From Picochlorum sp. 'celeri' (taxonomy: Eukaryota > Chlorophyta > Trebouxiophyceae): DNA of 64,000 nt. The notes below the pieces were generated by a model. The model was not told where the DNA came from. It ran no database searches and saw only the letters and a list, made by a program, of their open reading frames with translations. This document shows positions 10,846 to 21,375 of this stretch, piece after piece; position 1 is the stretch's first letter; each line of letters starts with the position of its first letter. Position numbers and translations under genes: made by a program. Where the stretch lies: NCBI GenBank assembly GCA_010909725.1, contig JAACMV010000020.1, positions 62,001 to 126,000 of the forward strand, in the 5' to 3' direction.

Positions 10846-13800
10846 ATGGAGTCGCCCCTCGAATACATATTATATACAGGATATAAAAGAATCATGGGAA
10901 TGAAATTGAATCAGGCGGGTCCGCATTCGGGCTCAGGAACTCTAGTGTTTCACGACAGCTCTTGGAATTGTACAGACGGACCCATAGAAGTTCTCCGAGA
11001 TATCGACACCGCAACAGTCACAGTATCGGATACGTCAGATCAACACGTAATTTTGGGTCTTAGGAGTGAGCAAGAGGACTCGATATTTATGGCTCATCTT
11101 GGAATAGTCGCAAGTCGACGTTGGGTTTGTAGTGCAAAGAACAAGTTGTGGTGGATGACTCCATCTTGGGGAAGTGACATCTCATATCTTCCAATAGAAA
11201 CGCAGGTATGGAATTTACTAGTGGATATATATCCCTTTTTCCATCTGACGTTGGATGAGGTTTTTGTTGGTATCTGTAGTTTCTTCTGTTTGAACTGGAG
11301 CAATCTGGATACTATGGAATGATATTGCCTTTAATATGTGACAGTTTGTTCACATGTACATTGCGGGGGGGAGCAAACAGCGGGTGCGTCTACTTGGTAT
11401 GATATTAGTATAGTATTTTCCTAGTGCCTGCAGTGAGGGATGAATGGTGGGATTTCTTTACACGTTACACACAATGTTGGATCAAGATTGCCTCTGGAAG
11501 TTTTCCAAGGTCATATTTGCGATGAATCCTGGGATGGAGTTGAATTTCTTAATGAATGTCTCGATCTCCTTGGGAAATTTTTTCGTAAAATCGTTTTCGA
11601 CCAGCTCCATTTCTCCGTCTCTGAGAAGTTTGAAGACTATTTTAGAGTCAGTGCTGTGGGGGCTAAGGGTGAAAATAGCTTTGCAATCTCGTTTATCTGG
11701 ATCTGATACCATTTCTAATTGATAGCCGAATATCTTTGGAACTGACTCCCTAAGTAAAGTTATTTGGCGCATAAAAACTTGTTTCAGCCTCTCAGAAGCT
11801 TTCTGAACTTCTGAGAGTTTCTTCCTGAGCATGTTAATCTCTCCGTCCATTTGAGCAAGTTTCAGCTCACTCTGAGCAGGTATGCCGCTTTGAGAGCCAC
11901 CCAAATTTTCCAGTCTACTTTTCAAGGTAGCATTCTCTGCTTCGATACGAGTAATTTGGGCTTCAAACCTCTCCACTTTTTGGTCGTGGTAAGGATTCCT
12001 CTTCATATGCAAAACCTTTGTGGTTTCATCATTGAAATATCCTGAGCCCAATTGCTCTTTCAGGGTCAAGACCTGCTGATTGAGAGAATCTATTTGGCTG
12101 GTGAATCGACTTTCATTGCTTAATTCAAGTTGTTTGATGTGCTTGCGTAATGTCAGGTTTTCCTTTTCCAGGACAGCGACATTCTTGTTCAGCAGATCTA
12201 ATCTAGATGCTACATCCAGACTCTGAACAGCCTGCACGGAAAGGCTTGCTCCTTAAACCGACCTATTTATTCACACAATGATATCCAATCTAGAAGAAGA
12301 AGGCAAAGGACGTACTTTTATTTCAGAGCATTGGGCTTGTTGCTGATATTCACAAAGGGAATTTTCTAGGCTTTGCATGTGGGAGAGAAGCTTTTGTGGT
12401 GTTATGTCTTTGGCAACATGGGAGAACAAGTTTTTCCACCTCATCAATTCGTCTTTAACATTGAGAAAAGAGGTGTGTGAATCGTCTTGCTCTTTTACTA
12501 TCTTTTCAAGGCACCTCACTCTCAACTCTGTTGCTTCCAGTTTTTGGGATACGATTTCAAATGCTTTGAGCTTTCCCTCAAGCTCCTGGACTCGGGCGGC
12601 TTCAGCTTCAGCTTTGTGTAGCCTTTCAGCGAAGATATTGGCTTCGAGTGTATCTCTGCTGACATCCTGTGGATTTTTGCTCCTGAAGCCATCACTTTCA
12701 AGTTGAACAACTTGCTCTCTGAGTGAATTGCGCTCTGCCTGCAAAGTCCCCAATATGTTTTGCAATCTCTCAATCTCTGCTGAGAGATTTGCATTTGCGG
12801 TGACCAAACTATGTTTTTCGTCCTGAATAACATTGATATCCAATTTCAGCTTGGATAGCCGATCCTTGTAAAATACTTCAAGGGTGTGGGCTGCTTCCTG
12901 CTTTTCAGCAATCAGGGCTTTCAGGGAACTTGGAGATACTTCGTCAGAATACTGAGCCTGATGCTTTGTGGGTATCTTGGTGGCCTTATATTTAAGCTCT
13001 TGTCTAGAGATAGTTGAGGCAGGCGAGGTTGATTTCTGTGCAACAATCTGTTCTTGCAGAGAGAGTATGTTGCGTTCAAGCACCTTTTGCAAAGACTTTG
13101 CATTATCGACCTCGAAGCGAAGTCTCGAATTTTCTCGGGTTAAACTTTCAAATGATGTTGGCATTTTTGCGCGTTTGCCTCTGTCTTCTGTGCTCTGAGG
13201 TTGAATCCAGCCATGCTCGAGTGGAACTGGACTTTCTGAAGATTCCAGTTCTCTTTCTATCTCTGTTCTCTCTGAATGCTTAGAAGCGCTTCCCAGCCGT
13301 CGCTTCTTGGGATTATCTTCCCATTGTTCACGAGAAATCTGAAGAGTTGAATATCTTTAGCTGATACCGTGCTGAGAAAGTTTGGATACTCTAGTGAAGA
13401 CGCACCTGTTGCGGACAGTCGCCTGAAGTGACTATCTGGAATTCGTCCTCTAGCGTTTTGGGGACAAGATCCATCAGAATATGATCCTAATTTCGGAATC
13501 GCAATGATCAAGATATATACCCTGCCTCGGAGTTCAAAAGCAAAAAATTCGAAAGGCCGAGGCAGTTTTCCAAGAAGAACGCGTTTACTGGGTATATGAT
13601 AAGTAATTTAGACATAGAATGGTCCTTATAGGCTGTTTTTACTTTCATATACGTACGAGGTGGCATTTAGAGAGTTGCGAGATTTGTCCAGGCCTGGCCC
13701 CCTCAGGGAGAGAGAATCAACATGGAGGACATAGGTCTCCTGGAGAGGTCCAGGGGAGAGAAACATATATCCTTGTCTTGACATCCCATTCATCCCATCT

Positions 13801-16331
13801 GATTCTATAATCGAGTTCGAAAGAAAAAGTTTGTTCGTGTTCATATCATATTGATTACAGTCCTATGAATTGATGCAGGATGAACAAGGGCAAGAATAGC
13901 CTAGTGATCAAAACAGAGAGTGGAGACAAGGCATTGAGTGAAAATGCTTGGCCTGAAGCTGTATTGGTTGCAGTTGACACAGATCCGTATGATCTGGTGA
14001 GAAAATCTGTTGTGATTGCTGCAGAACGCAGCGGAGGTGGCAAGAGTCTTTCTCAAAAGATTGTACCAAGATCTCTGGATTATTTTGGATGGTGCAGCTG
14101 GGATGCGTTCTACTCTTCCGTATCTGCCCCAAATATTTTTCAGGGTATTGAGAGTTTGCAGCGAGGACACACTCCACCAAGATTTGTCATAATCGACGAT
14201 GGTTGGCAGCAAACAGATTTGGACTCATATCCTGATGTGCCCACAGGATTTGTGGTAGATGACTTGAACAGTGAGATACAACACTTTTCAAATCGTCACA
14301 GGCACAACGAAGCATTCATTACTGCGGAGAGTAGAGCCCTTGGACCTGCAATGAGAAATATCACAGAGGGGAGCTCATCTGGAGCTGCTCTTCAGGAGCT
14401 AATTGAGGCTACTGGACAGAAGGGTGGCTTACAGTACCACAACCTTGCTGTGGAGCATGAAAAGAAGAAGGTTGTATTTGAGAAAGTGCCAAGCACTTGG
14501 ATAGCTTTTCTGCATAGGAAACTGAGTAATGTCTTGGATTCTGCTGCTGGATATCTGATGGGACTTCTGCAGGTTGTATTCGTGTCGCTGTACGAAATTT
14601 TTGTTGATCCAGCTGCAAATGGGAGTTGGTACGTATTAAAGGTCACTAATAACTGCCAACCTCATATCAAGTGAAATGAATTTTTCTTTGTCATGCAGGG
14701 CATTTCAATTATTTTCGAAACTAGCCCATGGACCTCTGCGTGGTCCACTGTTGGACTTCATAGCTGATCAGACAAATTTTAGTAGGAGGCTCACGAATAT
14801 TCAAGCTAATGCAAAATTCAAATTATCGCATGGATCGGAGTTTTCAGATTCTCCTGACCTGAAATCAGTGATTCAGCATCTCAAAACAGCCCTTCATGTC
14901 GACTTTGTGATTTGTTGGCACGGTATATCGGCTTATTGGAGTGGTATATCTCTTGAATCAGCTGACATGATTCGATATGCTCCGCACAATGTACATCCTG
15001 ACCCCCAAAACAGCCTTTTGGATGTCGAGCCCAGCATGAAATGGAATCCAACAGTGTTGATGGGTATGGGCGCACTCTATGATCCATTCCATTTATTCAA
15101 TGACATGCACAAGTATCTCTGCAAATGTGGTGTTTCTGGAGTCAAGGTCGATTGCCAAGCTGGCATTGGGCTGGTAGGATCAGTTGCAGGTGGGGGAGCA
15201 TCAGTTGCTCTGAGATACCACGATGCTCTTGAGGCAAGTACTTCAAAGCATTTTGAGGAAAATCTTGTCATCAATTGCATGTGCCATACGATTGAAAACA
15301 TATATCATTGGAAAAAGACTGCAGTTGCAAGAGCATCAGATGATTTTTACCCATCAGACAGAGCCTCCCACCTGGCCCACATTGTGGCCTGTGCATATAA
15401 TGGCCTTTTCCTGTCCCCTCTTGTCGTACCTGATTTTGATATGTTTCAGTCTAATCACGAGGCGAGTGAGGCTCATGCTGTGGCAAGGGCGGTGAGTGGT
15501 GGCCCAGTGTATGTGTCAGATGCACCTGGCAAGCATGACTTCTCAGTGCTAAAGAGACTGGTGCTTGTGAATGGGACAGTTTTGCGGACAAAACAGCCAT
15601 GTAGGCCAACAGTCGACTGCTTGTTCAATAACGTAACCTCAGATGGACGAAGTGCTCTGAAATTATGGAGCTTGAACTATTCATCGGCTCTCGTAGGGGT
15701 TTTTAATCTGCAGGGATCCTCATGGGATAGGGACAAAAGAAAGTTTCATACACACGCTAGCGGCCCCTGCAAAGTACAAGCTTCGATCAGACCATCTGAC
15801 ATACCCATGTTTAACAGCATGAGAGACACTCAGGAATTTCTGATCACTTGCACAAGTGGCGATCGATGTATGTGGAATGTAGTGTCACCTGGAGATGCGA
15901 CTGAGATCAGCCTTACAACAGGACAAGCTGCTGCAGTAGCCATCGTCCCGATTCATAAATTCAAAGTTCAATTCTGTCCAGTTGGCCTGGAAGGCATGAT
16001 TAACGGTGGTGGGTCAACATTACTGATGCACATTTTCGATAAGGAATGGATCATGATTGATTTCATGTCACCCAAGACTGGGATCAATACTACTGGTTCA
16101 GCACAGGAGAGCATTATCTGGGAAGAGGTATGTGAGATTCGGCTTGATATTAGGGGCTGTGGAGTTTTTTTGGTATATTGTGATGCCTTGCCTGTCAAGT
16201 GTACCATTGATGGGATTGAGGCCGAATGGCACTGGTCAGAAGACCTTGGCAAACTTGCAATACGAATACCTGAGCCAGACGGGGATCCAAAGAAAAGCTC
16301 TTTGCAGCACGAAATCTTCTTAGCATTCTGA
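10846..16331 (+). CDS. Raffinose synthase / alkaline alpha-galactosidase (GH36), split around an antisense MAD1 gene
   Basis: Members of this family transfer or hydrolyse alpha-galactosyl groups (galactinol, raffinose oligosaccharides). The N-terminal piece (10846-11205) ends in KLWWMTPSWGSD and LPIETQ, typical of the family's N-terminal domain, at a GTATGG donor. A possible short exon follows (11345-11383). The rest lies at 13879-14628 and 14699-16331, joined by a 70-nt GTACGT...CAG intron. It contains DYFGWCSWDAFYSSV, RFVIIDDGWQQTD, a long green-algal-type insertion ending in RRLTNIQANAKF, the nucleophile motif VKVDCQAGIGL, and the acid/base region ARASDDFYPSDRASH. Between the halves lie about 2.5 kb containing a complete MAD1 gene on the other strand. 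I could not find with certainty the roughly 20 residues (the family's FLPLIEG-FRA segment) that should link them. Start taken at the first ATG, 10846. Confidence 0.8.
11482..13474 (-). CDS. MAD1: Spindle assembly checkpoint protein MAD1
   Basis: MAD1 is a long coiled coil that recruits MAD2 to unattached kinetochores. Three exons are joined in frame: 13406-13474 (MDLVPKTLEDEFQ...), intron 13339-13405 (67 nt), exon 12316-13338, intron 12232-12315 (84 nt), exon 11482-12231. A KKRR basic cluster near the start could be a nuclear signal. Most of the protein is heptad-rich Leu/Glu/Lys coiled coil. The C-terminus is the globular RWD-like MAD1 domain: YQLEMVSDPDKRDCKAIFTL, MELVENDFTKKFPKEIETFI and SIPGFIANMTLENF, which fit the family closely. 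At about 620 residues it is close to the usual length. It lies wholly inside the gap of the raffinose synthase gene on the opposite strand. Confidence 0.88.
13475..13878. other. Spacer between MAD1 start and the second half of raffinose synthase
   Basis: The 404 bp serve as the upstream region of MAD1 and as the 3' end of the putative long raffinose-synthase intron, which closes with a TGATGCAG acceptor at 13878. One + frame (about 13620-13720) reads YRLFLLSYTYEVAFREL, faintly like the missing FLPLIEG-FRA segment. The resemblance is too weak to annotate an exon. Confidence 0.35.
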
Positions 16332-16438
16332 CGGGCCATTCCTGCTAAGTAACTTTGCGTTGCCTGGTGAACGTTTCGTAATTTTAATCCATTGACGGGA
16401 TATATACACATGTATGTTATTCACTGGGCGCTCAGAAA

Positions 16439-17118
16439 ATGGAAACAAAACTCTCATTCGACAGCAGACAGAAAACACTGCTTTTGTCGGGCAAGACACA
16501 TTTTCTGCATTCGAGCAATATTGAGCTGAAATTAAACCATATACTTAACACAAAATCGGCCAATATTGAGGTATTTGGGTCTTTATCCAAGGTATGCTTG
16601 CGAAGAGCCTGTTGACCCTCACTGGTGAGGAAGCGTATATCTAGTTTCGCCCACTCAGTCAATTTGGATTACATTCGCAGCATATTGGTATTGGAGATAT
16701 TTCCACGGTGCGAAAGGGCTTTGATAGCAGGCTGAGATTGTCCGCTGGCGTTGACTTTGCTTCCTCGACAGCAGACACTGCTCTCGTTCTGAAGGCGAAA
16801 AAACAATATAGAATCGCCGAGAAGAGGAGGGTCAGTCGTGGCAAAGATTTTCTGGACAGTGCTACCGATATTCGTTTGAAAGCTAGGTATGATTACAATT
16901 TTCAGGCTGATTCCTGGTCAGGGAACGCAGTTGCAGAATTGTCACATGCATCATTTAAAGTCAATGATAACATGGATCTTAGAGTGTCTCTTGGAATGAA
17001 AGGTTCGATAAACCAAGGACGGGTAAGCCAGATGCAGCCAGTCCTGAGAATAGAGGAGAACTGTTGGAGTTTTACAACAGATTGCAAGGGAATATGGCGT
17101 GTTGATTACCTCCTATGA
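16439..17118 (+). CDS. OEP21: OEP21-like plastid outer envelope pore protein
   Basis: OEP21 forms an anion-selective beta-barrel channel for phosphorylated metabolites in the chloroplast outer envelope. Exon 1 (16439-16591, 51 codons) begins METKLSFDSRQKTLLLSGKT, like the METSLRY start of plant OEP21. An 89-nt GTATGC...CAG intron (16592-16680) leads to exon 2 in phase 0. The protein has alternating-residue beta strands throughout and no long hydrophobic helix, as expected of a small barrel. The C-terminus QPVLRIEENCWSFTTDCKG followed by WRVDYLL corresponds to the family's IRENNWTLNAD...W.VRYDL ending. The length of about 196 residues is slightly above the plant proteins. It is direct evidence for a green-type plastid. 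Confidence 0.75.
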
Positions 17119-17451
17119 ATATGGCAATAACTCACTCCTTAGATACCACAGTCCACATGTTCCTTTCAAAAGATGGGACTGGAAGGTCCTGATGACGCTG
17201 CCCTGTGCACAACTTTGTGGAAACTGGATGTCTGGTCATGCCTGACCAATCGCCTCTCTTCCTGGTATAATGCCTTATGTGTTGCGATCGTGTCTTCGTT
17301 GAGGTTTCTGTACATCTCCAGTCGTGCTTTGTTTCGTTATCGTAGCACTGTGCGCGTTCTGTGTGTGAGCTTTCTGATGGGCTTTTCCCGGTGGCATGTG
17401 GTTTGGAAGCATTCTTGCTGGTCAAGAATCCTGTGTAATGTTGATTAACCG
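17119..17451. other. Non-coding spacer
   Basis: Between the OEP21-like gene and the Fanzor-like remnant I see no conserved frame. The open frame on the minus strand here has low-complexity composition and no family match that I recognise. It may contain decayed 3' material of the neighbouring element. Confidence 0.35.
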
Positions 17452-17976
17452 TTACAAGTAAAATTTACGTTGAAGGCAAATCAGTGCACGAATACACTGT
17501 GATGGCACGACATATTTGTTTCTTTGTTTCTTCTCAGTTCTTGAGAATGTTCTAGGACGATCCTCATACAGTGTTTTCCAGAGTAGCAAATTGAACATGT
17601 TGATTGCAGCATTCCTGTCCCTGTTCCAGGTTGTTCTGACACATGGGTTGTTTCTGCAACACTTCAATCTGAAAACACATCCCGGCTTCATCCCTTCCAT
17701 GCAGCACGAGCAATGCATTGGTGAAAAAAATGCTTCCTTCAAACCTCCACCTGATTCAGCATCTGTGCCATTCTCCCACTGATTGTTCATGAATCGATAA
17801 GACTCCATTATAGTTTTAGTGTTAGTTGTCTTTGTGGTTGGACGTCTATCCAGATTTGGTACGAATTTTTTTACGACATACGTGTCAACTCCATTGAAAC
17901 TCCAACATTCAAGAAAAAAGTCAGCCATGTCGATGTCGAGAGATGTTCGTTTCACCATATATTTTGAGCAGAACAC
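17452..17976 (-). pseudogene. Fanzor/TnpB-like nuclease remnant (zinc finger and RuvC-III region only)
   Basis: An open frame of 174 codons ends with features of the C-terminus of Fanzor, the eukaryotic TnpB-like RNA-guided nuclease family. A cysteine cluster (HCSCC near residues 88-92, then CC and C near 106-112) is followed by TTWNRDRNAAINMFNLLLW, which resembles the RuvC-III motif in which the catalytic Asp sits in RDxNAAxNI. A short tail EDRPRTF follows, as in Fanzors (RP-aF-R). The frame lacks the RuvC-I Asp and RuvC-II Glu regions and has no ATG at its 5' end. I therefore read it as a truncated, probably dead copy. Other reading: an unrelated zinc-ribbon protein. No ends or repeats of an element were recognised. 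Confidence 0.5.
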
Positions 17977-18580
17977 ATGTGTTGAATTTGCATAAGAGCC
18001 ACGTGTACCATGCTACATGTCTACAGTCACATCCACCTGCCCCTATCTACAGTTCAAATGTATGTCATAGTTAGTGTCTGTCGTGGCAGAATCAGAGTAT
18101 GAGATGCCGTGGACAGTCTCCACCACGGGGCAAACTCGGGTGCAACACGGGAGTCTTTGACGTGACGACAGATGACGTTGCCATTGCTTCCAATGATATA
18201 TTTGTGATATACACATATGATAAATACCATTTCAGGTACGAACGGTGTGTATTTTTAGTTGTGGCGAGTTCACTCCCTCACGGACGTTCAAACCTCACGT
18301 GCACGTGTGTTTTCTCTAATTCTACATAAACCTGTCATAATAACACAATATATAATATTTAAACTGTGTATGAAATTATTTCATATAATTTAGGATGCTT
18401 AAAACCGACAACGACGTGTTCTACACGTTTGCCTCATCAGATGACAACTTTGCATGAACGCATGCATGGTCACCACATCATGATGTGGAAGTTTTTTTAC
18501 AGTTCCCGTGATTTACGTTAAATGTGTGTGCCATATCACCTATTAAATACATCTGCTTCACCTCAAGATGTGTTTTTGCG
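17977..18580. other. Gene-free spacer with a palindromic site
   Basis: About 600 bp lie upstream of the Fanzor-like frame and downstream of MICU. No frame here continues the nuclease. It holds several ACGTG cores (for example CACGTGCACGTG near 18296) and the 16-nt perfect palindrome CCACATCATGATGTGG at 18473-18488. Confidence 0.4.
18473..18488. promoter_or_regulatory. 16-nt perfect palindrome CCACATCATGATGTGG
   Basis: The dyad is perfect over 16 bases, and its 14-base core recurs at 26214-26227. In both copies ACGCATG lies 15-25 bases upstream. The shared composite suggests a binding site for a dimeric factor. No function is shown by sequence alone. Confidence 0.4.
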
Positions 18581-20056
18581 TTAAATCTGTGTGAATAGTT
18601 GACCGACATGGGCGGTGTGTCTCAAGCAGTTCAAGCAGCACGCTAAAAAGCTTTCTTGCGCAGGGATGTCAGTATTGCTCACCCCAACTGTGCGATTTTG
18701 AAAGTGAGATTTGAGGACACCATACATGTCATCAATGTGGAAAGTACCATTGCTGTCACTGAATAAATGAAACAAAATGTCCAGCGAGCTTTGGGAGATT
18801 TGGCCTGTATCCTTCTTTATTTGACACACGAGTTTTCCGAACACTCCTCTATCTATAGGCCCAAATATTTTGACGTAAAATAGTGCTGCAGATGCCAGAT
18901 CTTTAATATTGGAGATTACTTTCGAGACTGTTTTGTAGTCTTCAAAGTCAAAAGCAACATTTTTCAGTTTTTCTGGCAAGCCGTCTACTTTGTCTAAATA
19001 TTGGTCTATTACTTGGATATCTGCACAGCTTACTAAGCTGATTGCAAGATTTTCACCACTTATATTTTCTGCACCTTGACTATAATAATGGAATTCTAAA
19101 CTTAAAAGATCATCGCGGAGCCTCTGGCAGAAATCTTCCAAATCTTCAATTGTGATTCCCTTTGTATTTATCTTGTCACTTTTATGATGATCTTTGATGA
19201 GTCCCTTAACCAGGCTACTGTTACGGAGTGCTGATTCCAGGAGTCCTCGATGTGAACCCTGTAACTCTGTATGATCAAGCGATGAGCGCCTTTGTACTGC
19301 GAGAAATAACTTGAGTAATTCCTCAACATCGATGACTCCATTCCCGTCAGTATCGACCAAACGAAACAAAATGTGAATGTCATGGATAGGAAAAGATATA
19401 AGAGCATCGATCAGAAGCCATTCGTGTAGCGAGATTCCGTCTTGTCCATCTAATTTCATCATTTCTCCTAGAGCAGAAGATGAACTCCTCACAGGATCAA
19501 AAACATGTCCATTGCCATTAATTCCGCCCATACCCTCCCCTGGAAGACTTCCTGAGCGTATTATTTTGCTTCCAGAGGGAGGATAGACCGGACAAAAGCT
19601 CCGCATCACGTCTTCTTGACTCATAAGAGGCTCGCCTTTCTCTCCTCTAGTATTTGCAAAGTACTCGAATATCTTTTCTGCTGAACTGTTCTCGCGTAAA
19701 CGGCGTTCATACTTGAAAAATTGCCTCTGTCTTGTTCTCTTTGGCAGAATGTAGAAGGTATCCGCCCCAACCTTGGACCCTTCATCGCAGGAGATAACTG
19801 TCTTGACCTGACCAAGTGCCAAGCAGGTAGCAACAAGCCCCCCGATCCAAGCTCTCCACACGGCCTTTAGTCTCCACTTTTCGTTTATATCCCAATCATT
19901 GATATAATAATGACGATCAATGCGAGATTCAGCCACGTCAGGCCCTGATCGTAGCGTCCTTGAGGGATACAAGGACTTGGCACCAGACAACCGAAACCCT
20001 GGACCTCCTCCCGCGGATCTGATTCTTTTTGCCAATGTCAACCAAACGACGCTCAT
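18581..20056 (-). CDS. MICU: Mitochondrial calcium uptake regulator (MICU family)
   Basis: MICU proteins sit in the mitochondrial intermembrane space and gate the calcium uniporter through EF-hands. This is a single exon of 491 codons. The N-terminus is rich in Arg and Ser with no acidic residues for about 35 positions, like a mitochondrial presequence, and a hydrophobic stretch (WIGGLVATCLALGQV) follows. The signature FYILPKRTRQRQFFKYERRL matches the MICU basic region. A canonical EF-hand is present (DTDGNGVIDVEEL). A second, near the C-terminus (DSNGTFHIDDMYG), keeps several ligand positions and looks weaker. MICU members are around 450-500 residues, so the length fits. No intron is needed. 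Confidence 0.85.
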   Translation of the reverse strand: MSVVWLTLAKRIRSAGGGPGFRLSGAKSLYPSRTLRSGPDVAESRIDRHYYINDWDINEKWRLKAVWRAWIGGLVATCLALGQVKTVISCDEGSKVGADTFYILPKRTRQRQFFKYERRLRENSSAEKIFEYFANTRGEKGEPLMSQEDVMRSFCPVYPPSGSKIIRSGSLPGEGMGGINGNGHVFDPVRSSSSALGEMMKLDGQDGISLHEWLLIDALISFPIHDIHILFRLVDTDGNGVIDVEELLKLFLAVQRRSSLDHTELQGSHRGLLESALRNSSLVKGLIKDHHKSDKINTKGITIEDLEDFCQRLRDDLLSLEFHYYSQGAENISGENLAISLVSCADIQVIDQYLDKVDGLPEKLKNVAFDFEDYKTVSKVISNIKDLASAALFYVKIFGPIDRGVFGKLVCQIKKDTGQISQSSLDILFHLFSDSNGTFHIDDMYGVLKSHFQNRTVGVSNTDIPAQESFLACCLNCLRHTAHVGQLFTQI

Positions 20057-20406
20057 ATTCCAATTTAACTTTGGTTTGCCAGATGAGTATGTGACTTTGG
20101 AGGTTTAGCATGTTTCCATCTCCATGGTGCTTGAGATGCCGACGTTTGACAGGTCACAGGCCTAGGCCTGGAGCCACAGGCCGGCCATGATCAAGTTTCA
20201 CGTGGACGTGCATCAAACCATCACAGCAGGCGTTTGATGGGCCATGGGGATGCCATGCGGATTCCTCTCCAGGGTTCAACATAACACTCCGGAAGCTCTT
20301 GGTGGGATTGAAAAAGTTTTCAAGACGCCAAGATATACTTTACAGTGCTGCTAAATCAGTAGAAAACCTGACATATTTTGCTTCCAGTGAAAAGTCAACG
20401 GTGACC
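20057..20406. promoter_or_regulatory. Divergent promoter region between MICU and the small unknown gene
   Basis: The 350 bp include the 14-nt perfect palindrome CAGGCCTAGGCCTG (20157-20170), which is followed closely by CACAGGCCGGCC, and an ACGTG element (TTTCACGTGGACGTG near 20198). I see no coding exon. Confidence 0.4.
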
Positions 20407-21022
20407 ATGGCTTCTTATGTTGGTAACTCTTTTGGAGATCAAGATGTGGACAAATTGGTATGTATTTTAGTGTATAATCATTGATTTGAATATTTTTTGC
20501 AAATGAAATAAGCACGAGAGGAAAGGAGGGGGGAGAGTCTTCTAGTCGAATGGGCCTAACGTTGACGTAGCGGTATCTTTTCCTTTTTCTCGTTTCCTGC
20601 CCTCATTCGGTACTCTTTGAACATATTGCAGAAAGAATTCGAAAAACGTGTGGATCCAAACGATAAAACAGCCCAAACGTTGTTGGACGAGATGAGGCAG
20701 CATATCAAAAAGGTATCTTAAAGAGGTCTTTGTCCATTCAGTGTCGCTGCTGCACGGCAAATACTAACATTGTGCGCATTTTCGATTGCAGTTGGAAGAT
20801 ATGAGGAAGAATGAGGATCCTAGACTATCCTTTTCGACTCCGGAGTTCAAGGAGGCCCAACGGACATTTACTGATGCTTTCAAGAAGAATTTTGGCAAGC
20901 CAGTTGAATGGGCACTGGTCAAGGACTATGCTTGGTCGACACCACAGCTGAGAAAATTGGATCATCCTGTGGATGTTAATGGAAACCCGTGGCCACTTGA
21001 CTCTCAAGGCAACCCGAAGTAA
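20407..21022 (+). CDS. Small conserved-looking protein of unknown function, three exons
   Basis: Exons 20407-20457, 20632-20712 and 20792-21022 are joined by GT-AG introns of 174 and 79 nt, both in phase 0, giving about 120 residues. The protein begins MASYVGNSFGDQDVDKL and continues with a charged helical segment (KEFEKRVDPNDKTAQTLLDE, then QHIKKLEDMRKNEDPRLSFS). It ends in an aromatic and Pro-rich tail (LDHPVDVNGNPWPLDSQGNP). No transmembrane segment or catalytic motif is visible. The precise splice joins and charged helical body argue that it is real. I do not recognise the family; a small subunit of an organellar complex is one possibility. Confidence 0.65.
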
Positions 21023-21375
21023 TCTAGAGTGCAAGTGAACACTGCGCTGTGGTCTGATATGCAATTTGTGTGCTCTTCTCATCCTGTAACTGGAGAGTTA
21101 TACATAAATACATGTACATGCCTTTGATGGCACCAATCCGATCAACAAGCACACTATCCAGATCGAGATGTTTCCTCGATTCCAATTACCCAAGTACTAG
21201 TACTTGAGCACCAGTGCGTGTCACTCGAGTGGCATGGCACACTGCCATTCTGATGCTGTTCAATAATACGGACACATTTGTCTTGGCCACGACCATGTGT
21301 GCACATATTTGATTAGTGTAGTATTTTTACCTCGTCTTGCGAATAGAGAGGTACTCGAGTTTGGCTGTGAGAGAA
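21023..21375. other. Spacer between small unknown gene and SixA-like gene
   Basis: The 353 bp lie between two same-strand genes. ACTAGTACTTGAGCACCAGTG-type short repeats of CTCGAGT and GTACT occur near 21195-21235. No conserved coding frame is seen. Confidence 0.3.
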
